From an uncultured Lachnospiraceae bacterium (GTDB lineage: Bacteria; Bacillota; Clostridia; Lachnospirales; Lachnospiraceae), in assembly GCA_902476265.1 (NCBI GenBank), contig CABSCP010000001.1:1-64000 (forward strand): a DNA stretch of 64,000 nucleotides, given 5' to 3'. A program made the translations under genes and the position numbers. Shown one piece after another: positions 42,076 through 50,649 of the stretch. How positions within the stretch are numbered: position 1 is the first letter of the stretch; the number at the start of each line of letters is the position of its first letter. Under the pieces are notes generated by a model that saw only the letters and a list, made by a program, of their open reading frames with translations, was not told the origin of the DNA and ran no database searches.

Positions 42076-42609
42076 ATGAGCAGAATGGAGAGAAAAATAA
42101 GAAGGCAGGAAAAAGCGGTGCGCCGGGCACAGCGCAGAGAGGAAATAAAAGCAGGCATCGAACGGTATGCGCAGGATATTCTGCAATCCCGCAATTTTAA
42201 AAAGACGGAAGAGTTTATCCAGCATGGCAGCGTGTCCGTACAGAAGCATTGCCTGAGCGTGGCGGAGTGCAGTGTCCGTATCAAGGAGAAGCTGGAGAAG
42301 ATCGGCATACACTGCCAGGAAAAAGATCTGGTGCGGGGCGCCCTGCTTCACGACTACTTTTTGTATGACTGGCATAAAAATGCGGGACAGGATCACCGCA
42401 GGCTGCACGGGTTCTATCATCCCGGCGTGGCGCTGGCGAATGCCAGCAGAGAATACCGGCTGTCCCCCAGAGAGAAGGACATCATCGTGAAGCATATGTG
42501 GCCCCTCACGGTCAGGCCGCCCCGCTGCAGGGAAGCCTGGATTGTGACTGCGGCGGATAAATATTGCTCCCTGAAAGAAACCCTTCTGCAGCGCGGAAAG
42601 AAAAGATGA
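42076..42609 (+). CDS. HD-domain phosphohydrolase-like protein
   Basis: A 177-residue soluble protein. After a basic N-terminal stretch (ERKIRRQEKAVRRAQRR), an HD domain shows HGSVSVQKHCLSVAECSVRI, LLHDYFLYDWHK and a later HPGVALANA and KHMWPLTVRPPRCREAWIVTAADKYCS. The HD pair and flanking histidines look intact, so a metal phosphohydrolase is likely; substrate unknown. GGAGG precedes the ATG at 42076. It overlaps the next gene by an ATGA. Confidence 0.75.
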   Translation: MSRMERKIRRQEKAVRRAQRREEIKAGIERYAQDILQSRNFKKTEEFIQHGSVSVQKHCLSVAECSVRIKEKLEKIGIHCQEKDLVRGALLHDYFLYDWHKNAGQDHRRLHGFYHPGVALANASREYRLSPREKDIIVKHMWPLTVRPPRCREAWIVTAADKYCSLKETLLQRGKKR

Positions 42610-44105
42610 CGGGGAAGAGGACGCTGACAGGGCTGCTGGAAGCTTATACGGAAGAAGATTATTACCCGTTCCATATGCCGGGACATAAAAGAAGGCTGGA
42701 CCGGGTTCTGGAACAGAGCCTGACGGAAGCCGGATCTCCGGCGGCCGGCCGGGCGCTGGCAGCGGCGGCGGGACTGGATATTACGGAAATAGACGGTTTT
42801 GACAATCTCCATGAACCGGAAGGAATTTTAAGAGAATCCATGGAACGGGCCGCCCGCCTATATGGAGCGGACAGGTGCTATTACAGCGTAAACGGCAGCA
42901 CCGCAGGGCTTCTGACCGCGGTTTCGGCAGCGGTCCCGGAGGGCGGAAAGCTGATCATGGCGCGTAACTGTCATAAGGCAGTGTATCATGCGGTTTATTT
43001 AAGAAGACTGGAGCCGGTTTATCTTTATCCGGGCATCCTTCCGGGAACGGAGCTGGCAGATGTGGTGATGCCTTCTCAGATTGAGCGGGCGCTTCTGGAA
43101 AATCCGGATGCCTCCGCCGTGCTGATCCCGTCTCCTACCTATGACGGGATTACGGCGGATGTGGAAAAGATCGCAGAAGTCGTGCATCGGTTCGGTGTCC
43201 CTCTGATTGTGGATGCCGCCCATGGGGCCCATTTCGGTTTCCATCCCGGGTTTCCGGAGAGCCCGGTGAGACTGGGGGCCGACCTGACGGTGGTGAGCCT
43301 GCATAAAACAATGCCCTGCATGACGCAGACGGCCCTTCTGTTACAAAAAGGGGACAGGGTGGAAGAAAGCAGACTGCGGATGTTTGAAGGGATGTATCAG
43401 ACCAGCTCTCCGTCCTATTTCCTGATGGCGGGAATGGACGCGTGCCTGTCCCTGGCACAGGAAAAGGGGGCCGCCCTGTGGGATGATTTTTTTGCAGACA
43501 GAGCCGTATTTTTGGAAAAAACCGAAAGGCTGCGGAATTTCCGGGTGCTGACAGCGGGGAAAAACATATCGTTTGCAGGGGAAAATGTAAGATTTTTGAT
43601 GGATCCGGGAAAAATTTTAATAGAAACTTTAAAAACAGGTTTGACCGGAAGGCAATTTTACGCTATTCTTTTAAGGCGGTATCATTTACAGATGGAAATG
43701 GCCGCCGGAAACTATGTGACGGCGATCATGACCTGCTGCGATACGAAAGAAGGATGGGACAGGCTGTACAAAGCGCTCTGTGAGACGGACCGTCAATATG
43801 ACGGCATGCAGGAGCGCAGGGAAACGGACACGGTTTTGTATCCCTGCCTCGTGCGGGCGTGCAGTTTAAGCGATGCGCTGGATGCGCCAAAGCACAGAAT
43901 CCCTCTTTCCCGGGCGGAAGGAAAGGTTTCGGGAGCCTTTATCAACCTTTATCCGCCGGGCATTCCGATCGTGGTACCGGGAGAGCGTTTCAGCCGGGAA
44001 GCGGCGGCGCTGATTTCGCGTTACAGGCAGCAGAGACTTCCCCTGCAGGGGATGGAGGATGATGCCATAACAATAGTTACAGCTCAGCCTTCGGCTAAAC
44101 TGTAA
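42606..44105 (+). CDS. Orn/Lys/Arg decarboxylase family PLP enzyme (YaaO-like)
   Basis: A 499-residue PLP enzyme: YPFHMPGHKRR near the start, SVNGSTAGLL, VDAAHGAHFGFHP, and the PLP lysine in SLHKTMPCMTQTALL. A C-terminal decarboxylase domain carries SGAFINLYPPGIPIVVPGE. The family includes arginine and lysine decarboxylases and Bacillus YaaO; specificity is not assignable. It starts with the ATGA overlap to the HD gene. Its last ten codons lie inside a structured repeat (44076-44214), so the C-terminus may be repeat-derived. Gene order here resembles yaaO-tmk-holB. Confidence 0.85.
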   Translation: MTGKRTLTGLLEAYTEEDYYPFHMPGHKRRLDRVLEQSLTEAGSPAAGRALAAAAGLDITEIDGFDNLHEPEGILRESMERAARLYGADRCYYSVNGSTAGLLTAVSAAVPEGGKLIMARNCHKAVYHAVYLRRLEPVYLYPGILPGTELADVVMPSQIERALLENPDASAVLIPSPTYDGITADVEKIAEVVHRFGVPLIVDAAHGAHFGFHPGFPESPVRLGADLTVVSLHKTMPCMTQTALLLQKGDRVEESRLRMFEGMYQTSSPSYFLMAGMDACLSLAQEKGAALWDDFFADRAVFLEKTERLRNFRVLTAGKNISFAGENVRFLMDPGKILIETLKTGLTGRQFYAILLRRYHLQMEMAAGNYVTAIMTCCDTKEGWDRLYKALCETDRQYDGMQERRETDTVLYPCLVRACSLSDALDAPKHRIPLSRAEGKVSGAFINLYPPGIPIVVPGERFSREAAALISRYRQQRLPLQGMEDDAITIVTAQPSAKL

Positions 44106-44214
44106 CGTAGATGCACACGAAACGCAAAAAGATCGCGTTTCGGTGCGTGCAGCCCTCGCAAAATCGCATACAGATACGATTTTGGCTTCGCGGGAAAGAA
44201 GGCTGAACTGTAAC
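44076..44214 (+). repeat. Structured element spanning a stop codon, with competing hairpins
   Basis: GTTACAG at 44076-44082 can pair with CTGTAAC at 44100-44106 (local hairpin over the stop codon) or with the distal copy in 44198-44214, where 16 of 17 bases of a longer arm are complementary. Two more hairpins fill the middle (CGAAACGC/GCGTTTCG and GCAAAATCG/CGATTTTG). Confidence 0.65.
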
Positions 44215-44262
44215 TAACAATACTCAAATACTAATTATAACTACTTGAAAAGGAGAATTTTG

Positions 44263-45678
44263 ATGAGAAAAACAAAAATTGTCTGCACTATCGGACCGGC
44301 CTCCCAGGACGAAGATATTTTACGGGAGATCATCAAAGCCGGCATGAACGTGGCGAGATTCAATTTTTCCCACGGCGATCATGAAGAGCACGGAAGAAAG
44401 CTGGAAAGAGTGAGAAGAATCAGCCGCGAGCTGAACCTTCCCGTAGCGGTGCTGCTTGACACCAGAGGGCCGGAAATCCGTCTGTGCGATTTTGAAAAAG
44501 GAAAAGTGGAGCTTGTGGAAGGCCAGAAGTTCACACTGACAACAGAAGACATCATGGGTACCGAAGAGCGGGCATCCATCACATATAAAAACCTGGTGAA
44601 CGATGTGAAGCCCGGCAATTCCATTCTGATCGACGACGGCCTGATCGGGCTGCGCGTGGAAGAAGTGACCGATAAAGACATCGTCTGCACCGTATTAAAC
44701 GGCGGCCCGGTTTCCAATCACAAGGGCGTTAACGTTCCCGGCGCGAAACTGACCATGCCCTTCATCGATAAGAAGGACAGAAACGATATCATTTACGCAT
44801 GTGAGATGGGCTTTGATTTCATCGCCGCTTCCTTTGTGCGCAATAAGGATGATATTCTGGAAATCCGTGAGATTTTAAAACAATATAACTCCAAGATCCA
44901 GATCATTGCGAAGATTGAGAGCATGCAGGGAATTGAAAACCTGTCTGAGATCATCGAAGTTTCCGACGGTATCATGGTAGCCCGCGGCGACATGGGTGTT
45001 GAGATTCCGCTGGAGGATGTGCCGATCATTCAGAAGAAGATCATCAAAATGGCGGTGCATGCCGGAAAGCATGTTATCACGGCAACCCAGATGCTGGATT
45101 CCATGATGAAGCATCCCCGTCCGACCCGCGCAGAGACCACCGACGTTGCAAACGCGATTTACGACGGCACCACAGCGATCATGCTGTCCGGAGAGACCGC
45201 AAACGGCGATTACCCGCTGGAGTCCTTACAGACCATGGCCAGGATTGCAGAGCGGACAGAGCAGGATATCGATTATACCGCGCGTATGCGCAAAGCGGAT
45301 GCGACCCTGTTCCAGCAGGATATCACATCTTCTATCTGTCATGCGACATGCAGCATGGCGGCCGAACTGAATGTTGCAGCGATCATTTCAGTCACCATGT
45401 CCGGATTCACTTCCAGCATGGTTGCGCGTTTCAAACCTACCTGCCCGATCATCGGCTGCACTACAAGCAGACTGGTATGGCGTCAGATGAATCTGCAGTG
45501 GGGCGTTCTGCCGCTTCTGATCAACGAGGAGAACACCTCCGAGGATCTGTTCCGTGAAGCTGTGGATGCGGCTCTGGAAGCAGGTTATGTGAAGAAGGGC
45601 GACAGAGTGGTACTGACCGCAGGCATGCCTTTGGGCGTTCCCGGCAGAACCAACATGCTGCGCGTTGTAGAGGTTTAA
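44263..45678 (+). CDS. pyk: Pyruvate kinase
   Basis: Last ATP-forming step of glycolysis. The 471-residue protein begins MRKTKIVCTIGPASQ and shows NVARFNFSHGDHEEH, LDTRGPEIR, the active-site IIAKIESMQGIENL, VARGDMGVEIP, and HVITATQMLDSMMKHPRPTRAE. The PEP-utiliser domain that some Bacillus and clostridial enzymes add at the C-terminus is absent. The ATG at 44263 follows AGGAG; an upstream ATG 18 bp away has no such site. Codon use is biased like a highly expressed gene. Confidence 0.95.
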   Translation: MRKTKIVCTIGPASQDEDILREIIKAGMNVARFNFSHGDHEEHGRKLERVRRISRELNLPVAVLLDTRGPEIRLCDFEKGKVELVEGQKFTLTTEDIMGTEERASITYKNLVNDVKPGNSILIDDGLIGLRVEEVTDKDIVCTVLNGGPVSNHKGVNVPGAKLTMPFIDKKDRNDIIYACEMGFDFIAASFVRNKDDILEIREILKQYNSKIQIIAKIESMQGIENLSEIIEVSDGIMVARGDMGVEIPLEDVPIIQKKIIKMAVHAGKHVITATQMLDSMMKHPRPTRAETTDVANAIYDGTTAIMLSGETANGDYPLESLQTMARIAERTEQDIDYTARMRKADATLFQQDITSSICHATCSMAAELNVAAIISVTMSGFTSSMVARFKPTCPIIGCTTSRLVWRQMNLQWGVLPLLINEENTSEDLFREAVDAALEAGYVKKGDRVVLTAGMPLGVPGRTNMLRVVEV

Positions 45679-45685
45679 AAAATAC

Positions 45686-45716
45686 AGCCCGCTCTTTTTT
45701 GGAGCGGGCTTTGTCA
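45686..45716 (+). terminator. Terminator after pyk
   Basis: AGCCCGCTC/GAGCGGGCT stem with a T-rich loop and TTGTC tail. Confidence 0.75.
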
Positions 45717-45739
45717 TTTTGATTGGGGGCATCGTACAT

Positions 45740-47263
45740 ATGAAGAAATACGTGATGGCGCTGGATCAGGGGACCACCAGTTCCCGCTGCATTTTGTTTG
45801 ACAAAAAGGGGCATATCTGCTCCATGGCTCAGAAAGAGTTTGCGCAGTATTATCCCAAGCCCGGCTGGGTGGAACACAACCCGCTGGAGATCTGGTCCTC
45901 CCAGCTTTCCGTGGCGGTGGAGGCGCTGGGACAGATCGGAGCGGATATCGATGAGGTGGCGGCTATCGGGATTACCAATCAGAGGGAAACCACCGTCTGC
46001 TTTTCCCGACTGACGGGGAAACCGGTATATCCGGCGATTGTCTGGCAGTGCAGGCGCACTGCGGATATGATTGACAAACTCAAAGAGGATGGTTTTGACC
46101 GGGTGATCCGGGAGCGCACCGGACTGGTGCCCGACGCCTATTTTTCAGGAACTAAAATCAAATGGATCCTGGATAATGTGGAAGGGGCCAGGGAGATGGC
46201 GGAGAGCGGAGAACTGGCCTTCGGAACGGTGGACACCTGGCTGATCTGGAATCTGACAAAAGGCAGGGTTTTTGTGACTGACTATACCAACGCTTCCAGG
46301 ACGATGCTGTTTGATATTCACAAAAAGGAATGGGATCAGGAAATTCTGGATTATTTCGGGATTCCGGCGGGAATGCTGCCCGAAGTCAAACCTTCCAGCT
46401 GCGTTTACGGTCTGACGGACGATACGGTGATCGGAGGGGAAATTCCCATCGCGGGCGCGGCGGGGGATCAGCAGGCCGCTCTGTTCGGTCAGTGCTGCTT
46501 TGACGCCGGAGAGGCGAAGAATACATATGGTACGGGATGCTTTCTATTAATGAATACCGGGGAAAAGCCCATTCTTTCCCAAAACGGTCTGCTGACCACC
46601 ATCGCCGCCAGCTGCGAAGGGGAAACCCGCTATGCGCTGGAAGGCAGCGTGTTTGTGGCGGGAGCGGCAATCCAGTGGCTGCGGGATGAACTGCGGATGA
46701 TCAAAAATGCACCCCAGTCCGAGGAATACGCTTCGGCGGTGGAGGATACCGCCGGGGTTTATGTGGTGCCTGCCTTTACCGGGCTGGGCGCTCCTTATTG
46801 GAATCCCTATGCCAGGGGAATCGTTACGGGACTGACCAGAGGAGCGTCCAAGGAGCATTTCATCCGGGCCACGCTGGAATCTTTGGCCTACCAGACGGAG
46901 GAAGTGATCGAAGCCATGGAAAAGGACGCGGGGGTACCGCTTCTGGGGCTTCGGGTGGACGGCGGCGCCTCCGCCAACAATTTTCTGATGCAGTTCCAGG
47001 CGGACATTTTAAAGAAAGAGGTTCTGCGCCCTGAGTGTATCGAAACCACGGCGCTGGGAGCCGCTTATCTGGCGGGTCTTGCGGTAGGATTTTGGAAGGA
47101 TAAGGAGGACATCCGGTCGAACTGGGCGCTGGAAAGGACGTTTGTCCCGGTGATGCCGGAGGAATCGAGACAAGAACGGCTTCACGGCTGGAGGAGGGCA
47201 GTGCGGGCTGCGCTGGCCTGGAGCCACGAGGAGGAGTCCGTCAGCAATTTCGGTTCGGAATGA
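45740..47263 (+). CDS. glpK: Glycerol kinase
   Basis: Phosphorylates glycerol to glycerol 3-phosphate. The 507-residue FGGY kinase shows MALDQGTTSSRCILF at the start, GWVEHNPLEIW, TNQRETTV, the signature AGAAGDQQAALFGQCCF and RVDGGASANNFLMQFQADIL. The ATG at 45740 gives the standard N-terminus; a TTG 21 bp upstream is possible but has no better site. No glpF or glpD lies next to it. Overlaps the guanylate-kinase-like frame by a few bases. Confidence 0.94.
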   Translation: MKKYVMALDQGTTSSRCILFDKKGHICSMAQKEFAQYYPKPGWVEHNPLEIWSSQLSVAVEALGQIGADIDEVAAIGITNQRETTVCFSRLTGKPVYPAIVWQCRRTADMIDKLKEDGFDRVIRERTGLVPDAYFSGTKIKWILDNVEGAREMAESGELAFGTVDTWLIWNLTKGRVFVTDYTNASRTMLFDIHKKEWDQEILDYFGIPAGMLPEVKPSSCVYGLTDDTVIGGEIPIAGAAGDQQAALFGQCCFDAGEAKNTYGTGCFLLMNTGEKPILSQNGLLTTIAASCEGETRYALEGSVFVAGAAIQWLRDELRMIKNAPQSEEYASAVEDTAGVYVVPAFTGLGAPYWNPYARGIVTGLTRGASKEHFIRATLESLAYQTEEVIEAMEKDAGVPLLGLRVDGGASANNFLMQFQADILKKEVLRPECIETTALGAAYLAGLAVGFWKDKEDIRSNWALERTFVPVMPEESRQERLHGWRRAVRAALAWSHEEESVSNFGSE

Positions 47264-47271
47264 GGAAAAAA

Positions 47272-47865
47272 ATGGGCAAAATTTTTTATATCATGGGGAA
47301 GAGCTCTTCCGGGAAGGATACCATTTATCAGAAACTTCTGGGAGAGAAGGAATTTGATTTTCATACGCTGGTGCCTTATACCACCAGACCCATGCGCAGT
47401 CAGGAAAAAAACGGCGTGGATTATTTTTTTACGGATGAGGACGGACTTGAAAAGATCCGGCAGGAGGGAAGACTGATTGAGCTGCGTTCTTATCATACGG
47501 TACACGGAGTCTGGAATTATTTTACGGTGGACGACGGACAGCTGGATCTGGCACAATATGATTATCTGATGGTAGGGACGCTGGAATCCTACAGGGCGGT
47601 GCGGCGGTATTATGGGGAAAAGGCGCTGGTGCCCGTGCTGATCGAACTGGACGACGGCGTGCGCCTGCAGCGTGCGCTGGATCGGGAAAAGGCCCAGGAC
47701 GAGCCTAAATATGCGGAGATGTGCCGGCGTTTCCTTTCGGATATGGAAGATTTCTCCGAAGAAAAAATCGCTGCGGCACAGATCGACAGGCGGTTTGAGA
47801 ACAAGGTACTGGAGAACTGTCTGGAAGAAATCCGGGAATATATCCGGGAACAACGGGAAGCGTAA
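47272..47865 (+). CDS. Guanylate kinase-like protein
   Basis: A 197-residue P-loop kinase with GKSSSGKDT near residue 9 and the GMP-binding YTTRPMRSQEKNGVDYFF, both typical of guanylate kinases. The rest diverges: the lid and C-terminus do not follow canonical Gmk closely, and many clostridia carry a separate Gmk elsewhere. It takes the place that tmk has before holB in Bacillus. ATG at 47272 has AGGA; an ATGA-overlap start at 47260 is the alternative. GMP kinase is the best guess. Confidence 0.75.
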   Translation: MGKIFYIMGKSSSGKDTIYQKLLGEKEFDFHTLVPYTTRPMRSQEKNGVDYFFTDEDGLEKIRQEGRLIELRSYHTVHGVWNYFTVDDGQLDLAQYDYLMVGTLESYRAVRRYYGEKALVPVLIELDDGVRLQRALDREKAQDEPKYAEMCRRFLSDMEDFSEEKIAAAQIDRRFENKVLENCLEEIREYIREQREA

Positions 47866-47908
47866 TCGAAAAAAAGAAATGTTTTTGCGGGAAGAGGAGG
47901 TCGGGAGA

Positions 47909-48901
47909 ATGGCAAAATTCAGTGATATTATCGGACAGGAGCAGATCAGGGAGCATTTGCAGACCGCATTGAGGCTTCATAAAGTTTCTCACGCTTATAT
48001 CATCAACGGGGAGCGCAATTCCGGGAAAGAGTTCATTGCAAAACTGTTTGCCATGGCGCTGCAGTGTGAGAAGGGCGGGGAGGATCCGTGCCAGGAATGC
48101 CGTTCCTGCAGACAGGCGCTGTCCCAAAACCATCCCGACATCATCCGTCTGGTGCATGAAAAACCCAACACCATCGGGGTGGAGGACATCCGGTCACAGA
48201 TCAACAATGATATGGGGATCAAGCCCTACCGGGGCCCCTACAAGGTTTACATCATCAATGAAGGGGAGAAAATGACGGTGCAGGCGCAGAATGCCCTGTT
48301 AAAGACACTGGAGGAGCCGCCGGAATATGGAGTGATCCTCATTCTGACAACGAGCGCAGAGGCGCTGCTGCCCACCATTTTGAGCCGCTGTGTGCTGCTG
48401 AATATGCGGCCCGTGCGGGATGACCTGGTAAAAAAATATCTCATGGAAACCTTACAGGTGCCGGATTATAAGGCAGAGGTCTGCACGGCCTTTGCAAGGG
48501 GGAATATCGGTCGGGCAAAGCTGCTGGCTTCCAGCGAGGAATTTGACAAGGTGAAAGAAGAAGCGGTGACGCTTTTGAAATATATTGACCGGATGGAAAT
48601 CTCGGAAATCGTGGCTGCCATCAAAAAAATCACGGAGTATCAGCTGGATGTGACGGACTATCTGGATATCCTTTCCATCTGGTACCGGGATGTTTTGATG
48701 TTTAAAGCCATGAATGACGTAAATCACTTGATTTTCAGGGAGGAAATACAGTATATTAGAAAGGTGGCAGACAGAAGCTCTTATGAAGGGATAGAAACCA
48801 TACTGGAGGCACTGGATAAGGCGAAATCCAGACTGGCCGCCAACGTCAGCTTTGACCTGACGATGGAGCTTCTTCTTTTAACGATTCAGGAGTATACCTG
48901 A
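47909..48901 (+). CDS. holB: DNA polymerase III subunit delta'
   Basis: Clamp-loader subunit of 330 residues: begins MAKFSDIIGQEQIREHLQTAL, with HAYIINGERNSGKEFIAKLFAMALQCE (P-loop-like), zinc ligands in CQECRSCRQ, MTVQAQNALLKTLEEPPEY, and sensor ILSRC. The ATG at 47909 follows GGAGG; the frame remains open for 240 bp upstream across the previous gene, which is not used. ricT follows after 16 bp, as in Bacillus. Confidence 0.9.
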   Translation: MAKFSDIIGQEQIREHLQTALRLHKVSHAYIINGERNSGKEFIAKLFAMALQCEKGGEDPCQECRSCRQALSQNHPDIIRLVHEKPNTIGVEDIRSQINNDMGIKPYRGPYKVYIINEGEKMTVQAQNALLKTLEEPPEYGVILILTTSAEALLPTILSRCVLLNMRPVRDDLVKKYLMETLQVPDYKAEVCTAFARGNIGRAKLLASSEEFDKVKEEAVTLLKYIDRMEISEIVAAIKKITEYQLDVTDYLDILSIWYRDVLMFKAMNDVNHLIFREEIQYIRKVADRSSYEGIETILEALDKAKSRLAANVSFDLTMELLLLTIQEYT

Positions 48902-48917
48902 TCATGGAGGTTTATAG

Positions 48918-49838
48918 ATGACAAAAGTAATCGGAGTGAGATTCCGCACAGCGGGGAAAATTTATTATTTTGATCCGCTGCGCTTTCAGGTAAAAAGAGG
49001 GGACCATGTGATTGTGGAAACGGCCCGCGGCGTGGAATACGGCACGGTTGTGGGAGATCCCAGGGAAGTGGAGGACAATAAGGTAGTTCAACCTTTAAAG
49101 CCGGTGCTGCGCATCGCCACGGAACGGGATGACGAGCAGGAAGCGGGTAACAAGATAAAGGAAAAGGAAGCCTTTAAAATCTGTCAGGAGAAGATTATAA
49201 AGCATGGGCTTGACATGAAGCTGATCGATGCGGAATATACGTTTGACAATAACAAGGTGCTGTTTTATTTTACGGCGGACGGACGCATTGATTTCCGGGA
49301 ACTGGTGAAGGATCTGGCCAGCGTTTTCAAAACCAGGATTGAGCTCCGCCAGATCGGCGTGCGCGATGAGACGAAAATTTTGGGCGGGATCGGCATCTGC
49401 GGCAGAGTGTTATGCTGCCACAGCCATTTGTCCGAGTTCATCCCCGTATCCATCAAAATGGCGAAAGAGCAGAACCTGTCCTTGAATCCCACGAAGATTT
49501 CCGGGGTGTGCGGCAGACTGATGTGCTGCTTAAAACATGAAGAAGAGACCTATGAGGAATTAAACCGCAGGCTGCCCAACCTCGGCGATTATGTGACAAC
49601 GGACGACGGTTTAAAGGGCGAGGTTTCCAGCGTCAATGTGCTGCGCCAGCTGGTGAAGGTCATTGTGGAAGTCAACGATGAAAAAGAGATCCGGGAATAC
49701 CGTCTGGATCAGCTGAAGTTTAAGAGAAAACACGGCCGGGGCCGCAGAAACGAGACTTCGGACGAGAGAGAATTAAAAGAGCTGGAAAAGCTGGAACGGG
49801 AAGAAAAAAAGGAAGGAAAGTCGAAGCTTGATGACTGA
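48918..49838 (+). CDS. ricT: RicT (YaaT), PSP1-domain protein
   Basis: A 306-residue PSP1-family protein. Paired cysteine motifs GRVLCCHSHLSEF and GRLMCCLKHEEETYEE are the Fe-S ligands known in RicT. In Bacillus the RicAFT complex tunes RNase Y and supports sporulation, biofilm and competence decisions. Position after holB is conserved. The C-terminal 40 residues are highly charged. GGAGG precedes the ATG. Confidence 0.9.
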   Translation: MTKVIGVRFRTAGKIYYFDPLRFQVKRGDHVIVETARGVEYGTVVGDPREVEDNKVVQPLKPVLRIATERDDEQEAGNKIKEKEAFKICQEKIIKHGLDMKLIDAEYTFDNNKVLFYFTADGRIDFRELVKDLASVFKTRIELRQIGVRDETKILGGIGICGRVLCCHSHLSEFIPVSIKMAKEQNLSLNPTKISGVCGRLMCCLKHEEETYEELNRRLPNLGDYVTTDDGLKGEVSSVNVLRQLVKVIVEVNDEKEIREYRLDQLKFKRKHGRGRRNETSDERELKELEKLEREEKKEGKSKLDD

Positions 49839-50589
49839 GCCAAATGACATGTCCCTTTTGCATCCCGGGGAACGGCTGGATGATCTGCAGAGAAACGGCT
49901 ACAGGATCATCCAGGATCCGGGACGTTTTTGCTTTGGAATGGATGCTGTGCTGTTGTCCGGATTTGCGGCGGACGGAATAAAGGCGGGCGCAGAGGTTTT
50001 GGATCTGGGCACCGGGACAGGGATTATTCCCATCCTGCTTTCGGCGCGGACCCGGGCCGCTCATCTGACCGGCCTGGAAATCCAGGCCGAAAGCGCCGAT
50101 ATGGCACGGCGCAGCGTAGCGCTCAACCACCTTTCTGAGCGTGTTTCCATCATACAGGGTGATATCAAAGAAGCAGGTGAACTTTTTGCAGCTGCTTCTT
50201 TTGACGTTGTGACCTGTAATCCGCCTTATATGATCGGGCAGCACGGCCTGACCAATCCGGAAGCCCCAAAAGCCATCGCGCGGCACGAGATCCTGTGCAC
50301 TTTTGAGGATGTGGCCTCACAGGCGGCCCGGGCGCTCTGTCCGGGCGGCAGCTTCTATCTGGTACACCGCCCCTTCCGGCTGGCGGAAATCATGATGACG
50401 CTGATGAAATATAAGCTGGAGCCCAAGCGGATGCAGCTGGTGTATCCCTATGCAGACAGAGAGCCGAATATGGTGCTGCTGCAGGCAGTGCGGGGCGGAA
50501 AATCCCGGCTGCAGGTGGAGAAACCGTTGATCATTTACCGGGAGCCGGGCGTGTATACAAATGAAATATATGAGATTTACGGATATTGA
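49831..50589 (+). CDS. trmN6: tRNA1(Val) m6A37 methyltransferase TrmN6 (YabB)
   Basis: A 252-residue SAM methyltransferase: motif I VLDLGTGTGIIPILL, acidic loop GLEIQAE, and catalytic NPPY in VVTCNPPYMIG. It methylates A37 of tRNA-Val. The ATG at 49831 overlaps the ricT stop, with AAGGAAAG ahead. Bacillus has yabB in the equivalent place between yaaT and yabC. Confidence 0.88.
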   Translation: MTEPNDMSLLHPGERLDDLQRNGYRIIQDPGRFCFGMDAVLLSGFAADGIKAGAEVLDLGTGTGIIPILLSARTRAAHLTGLEIQAESADMARRSVALNHLSERVSIIQGDIKEAGELFAAASFDVVTCNPPYMIGQHGLTNPEAPKAIARHEILCTFEDVASQAARALCPGGSFYLVHRPFRLAEIMMTLMKYKLEPKRMQLVYPYADREPNMVLLQAVRGGKSRLQVEKPLIIYREPGVYTNEIYEIYGY

Positions 50590-50649
50590 AGCGACGGACC
50601 GGCCGAAAGCCGGGCTGCTGCTTACCGATTGGTATGCGGGAGTATGAAG

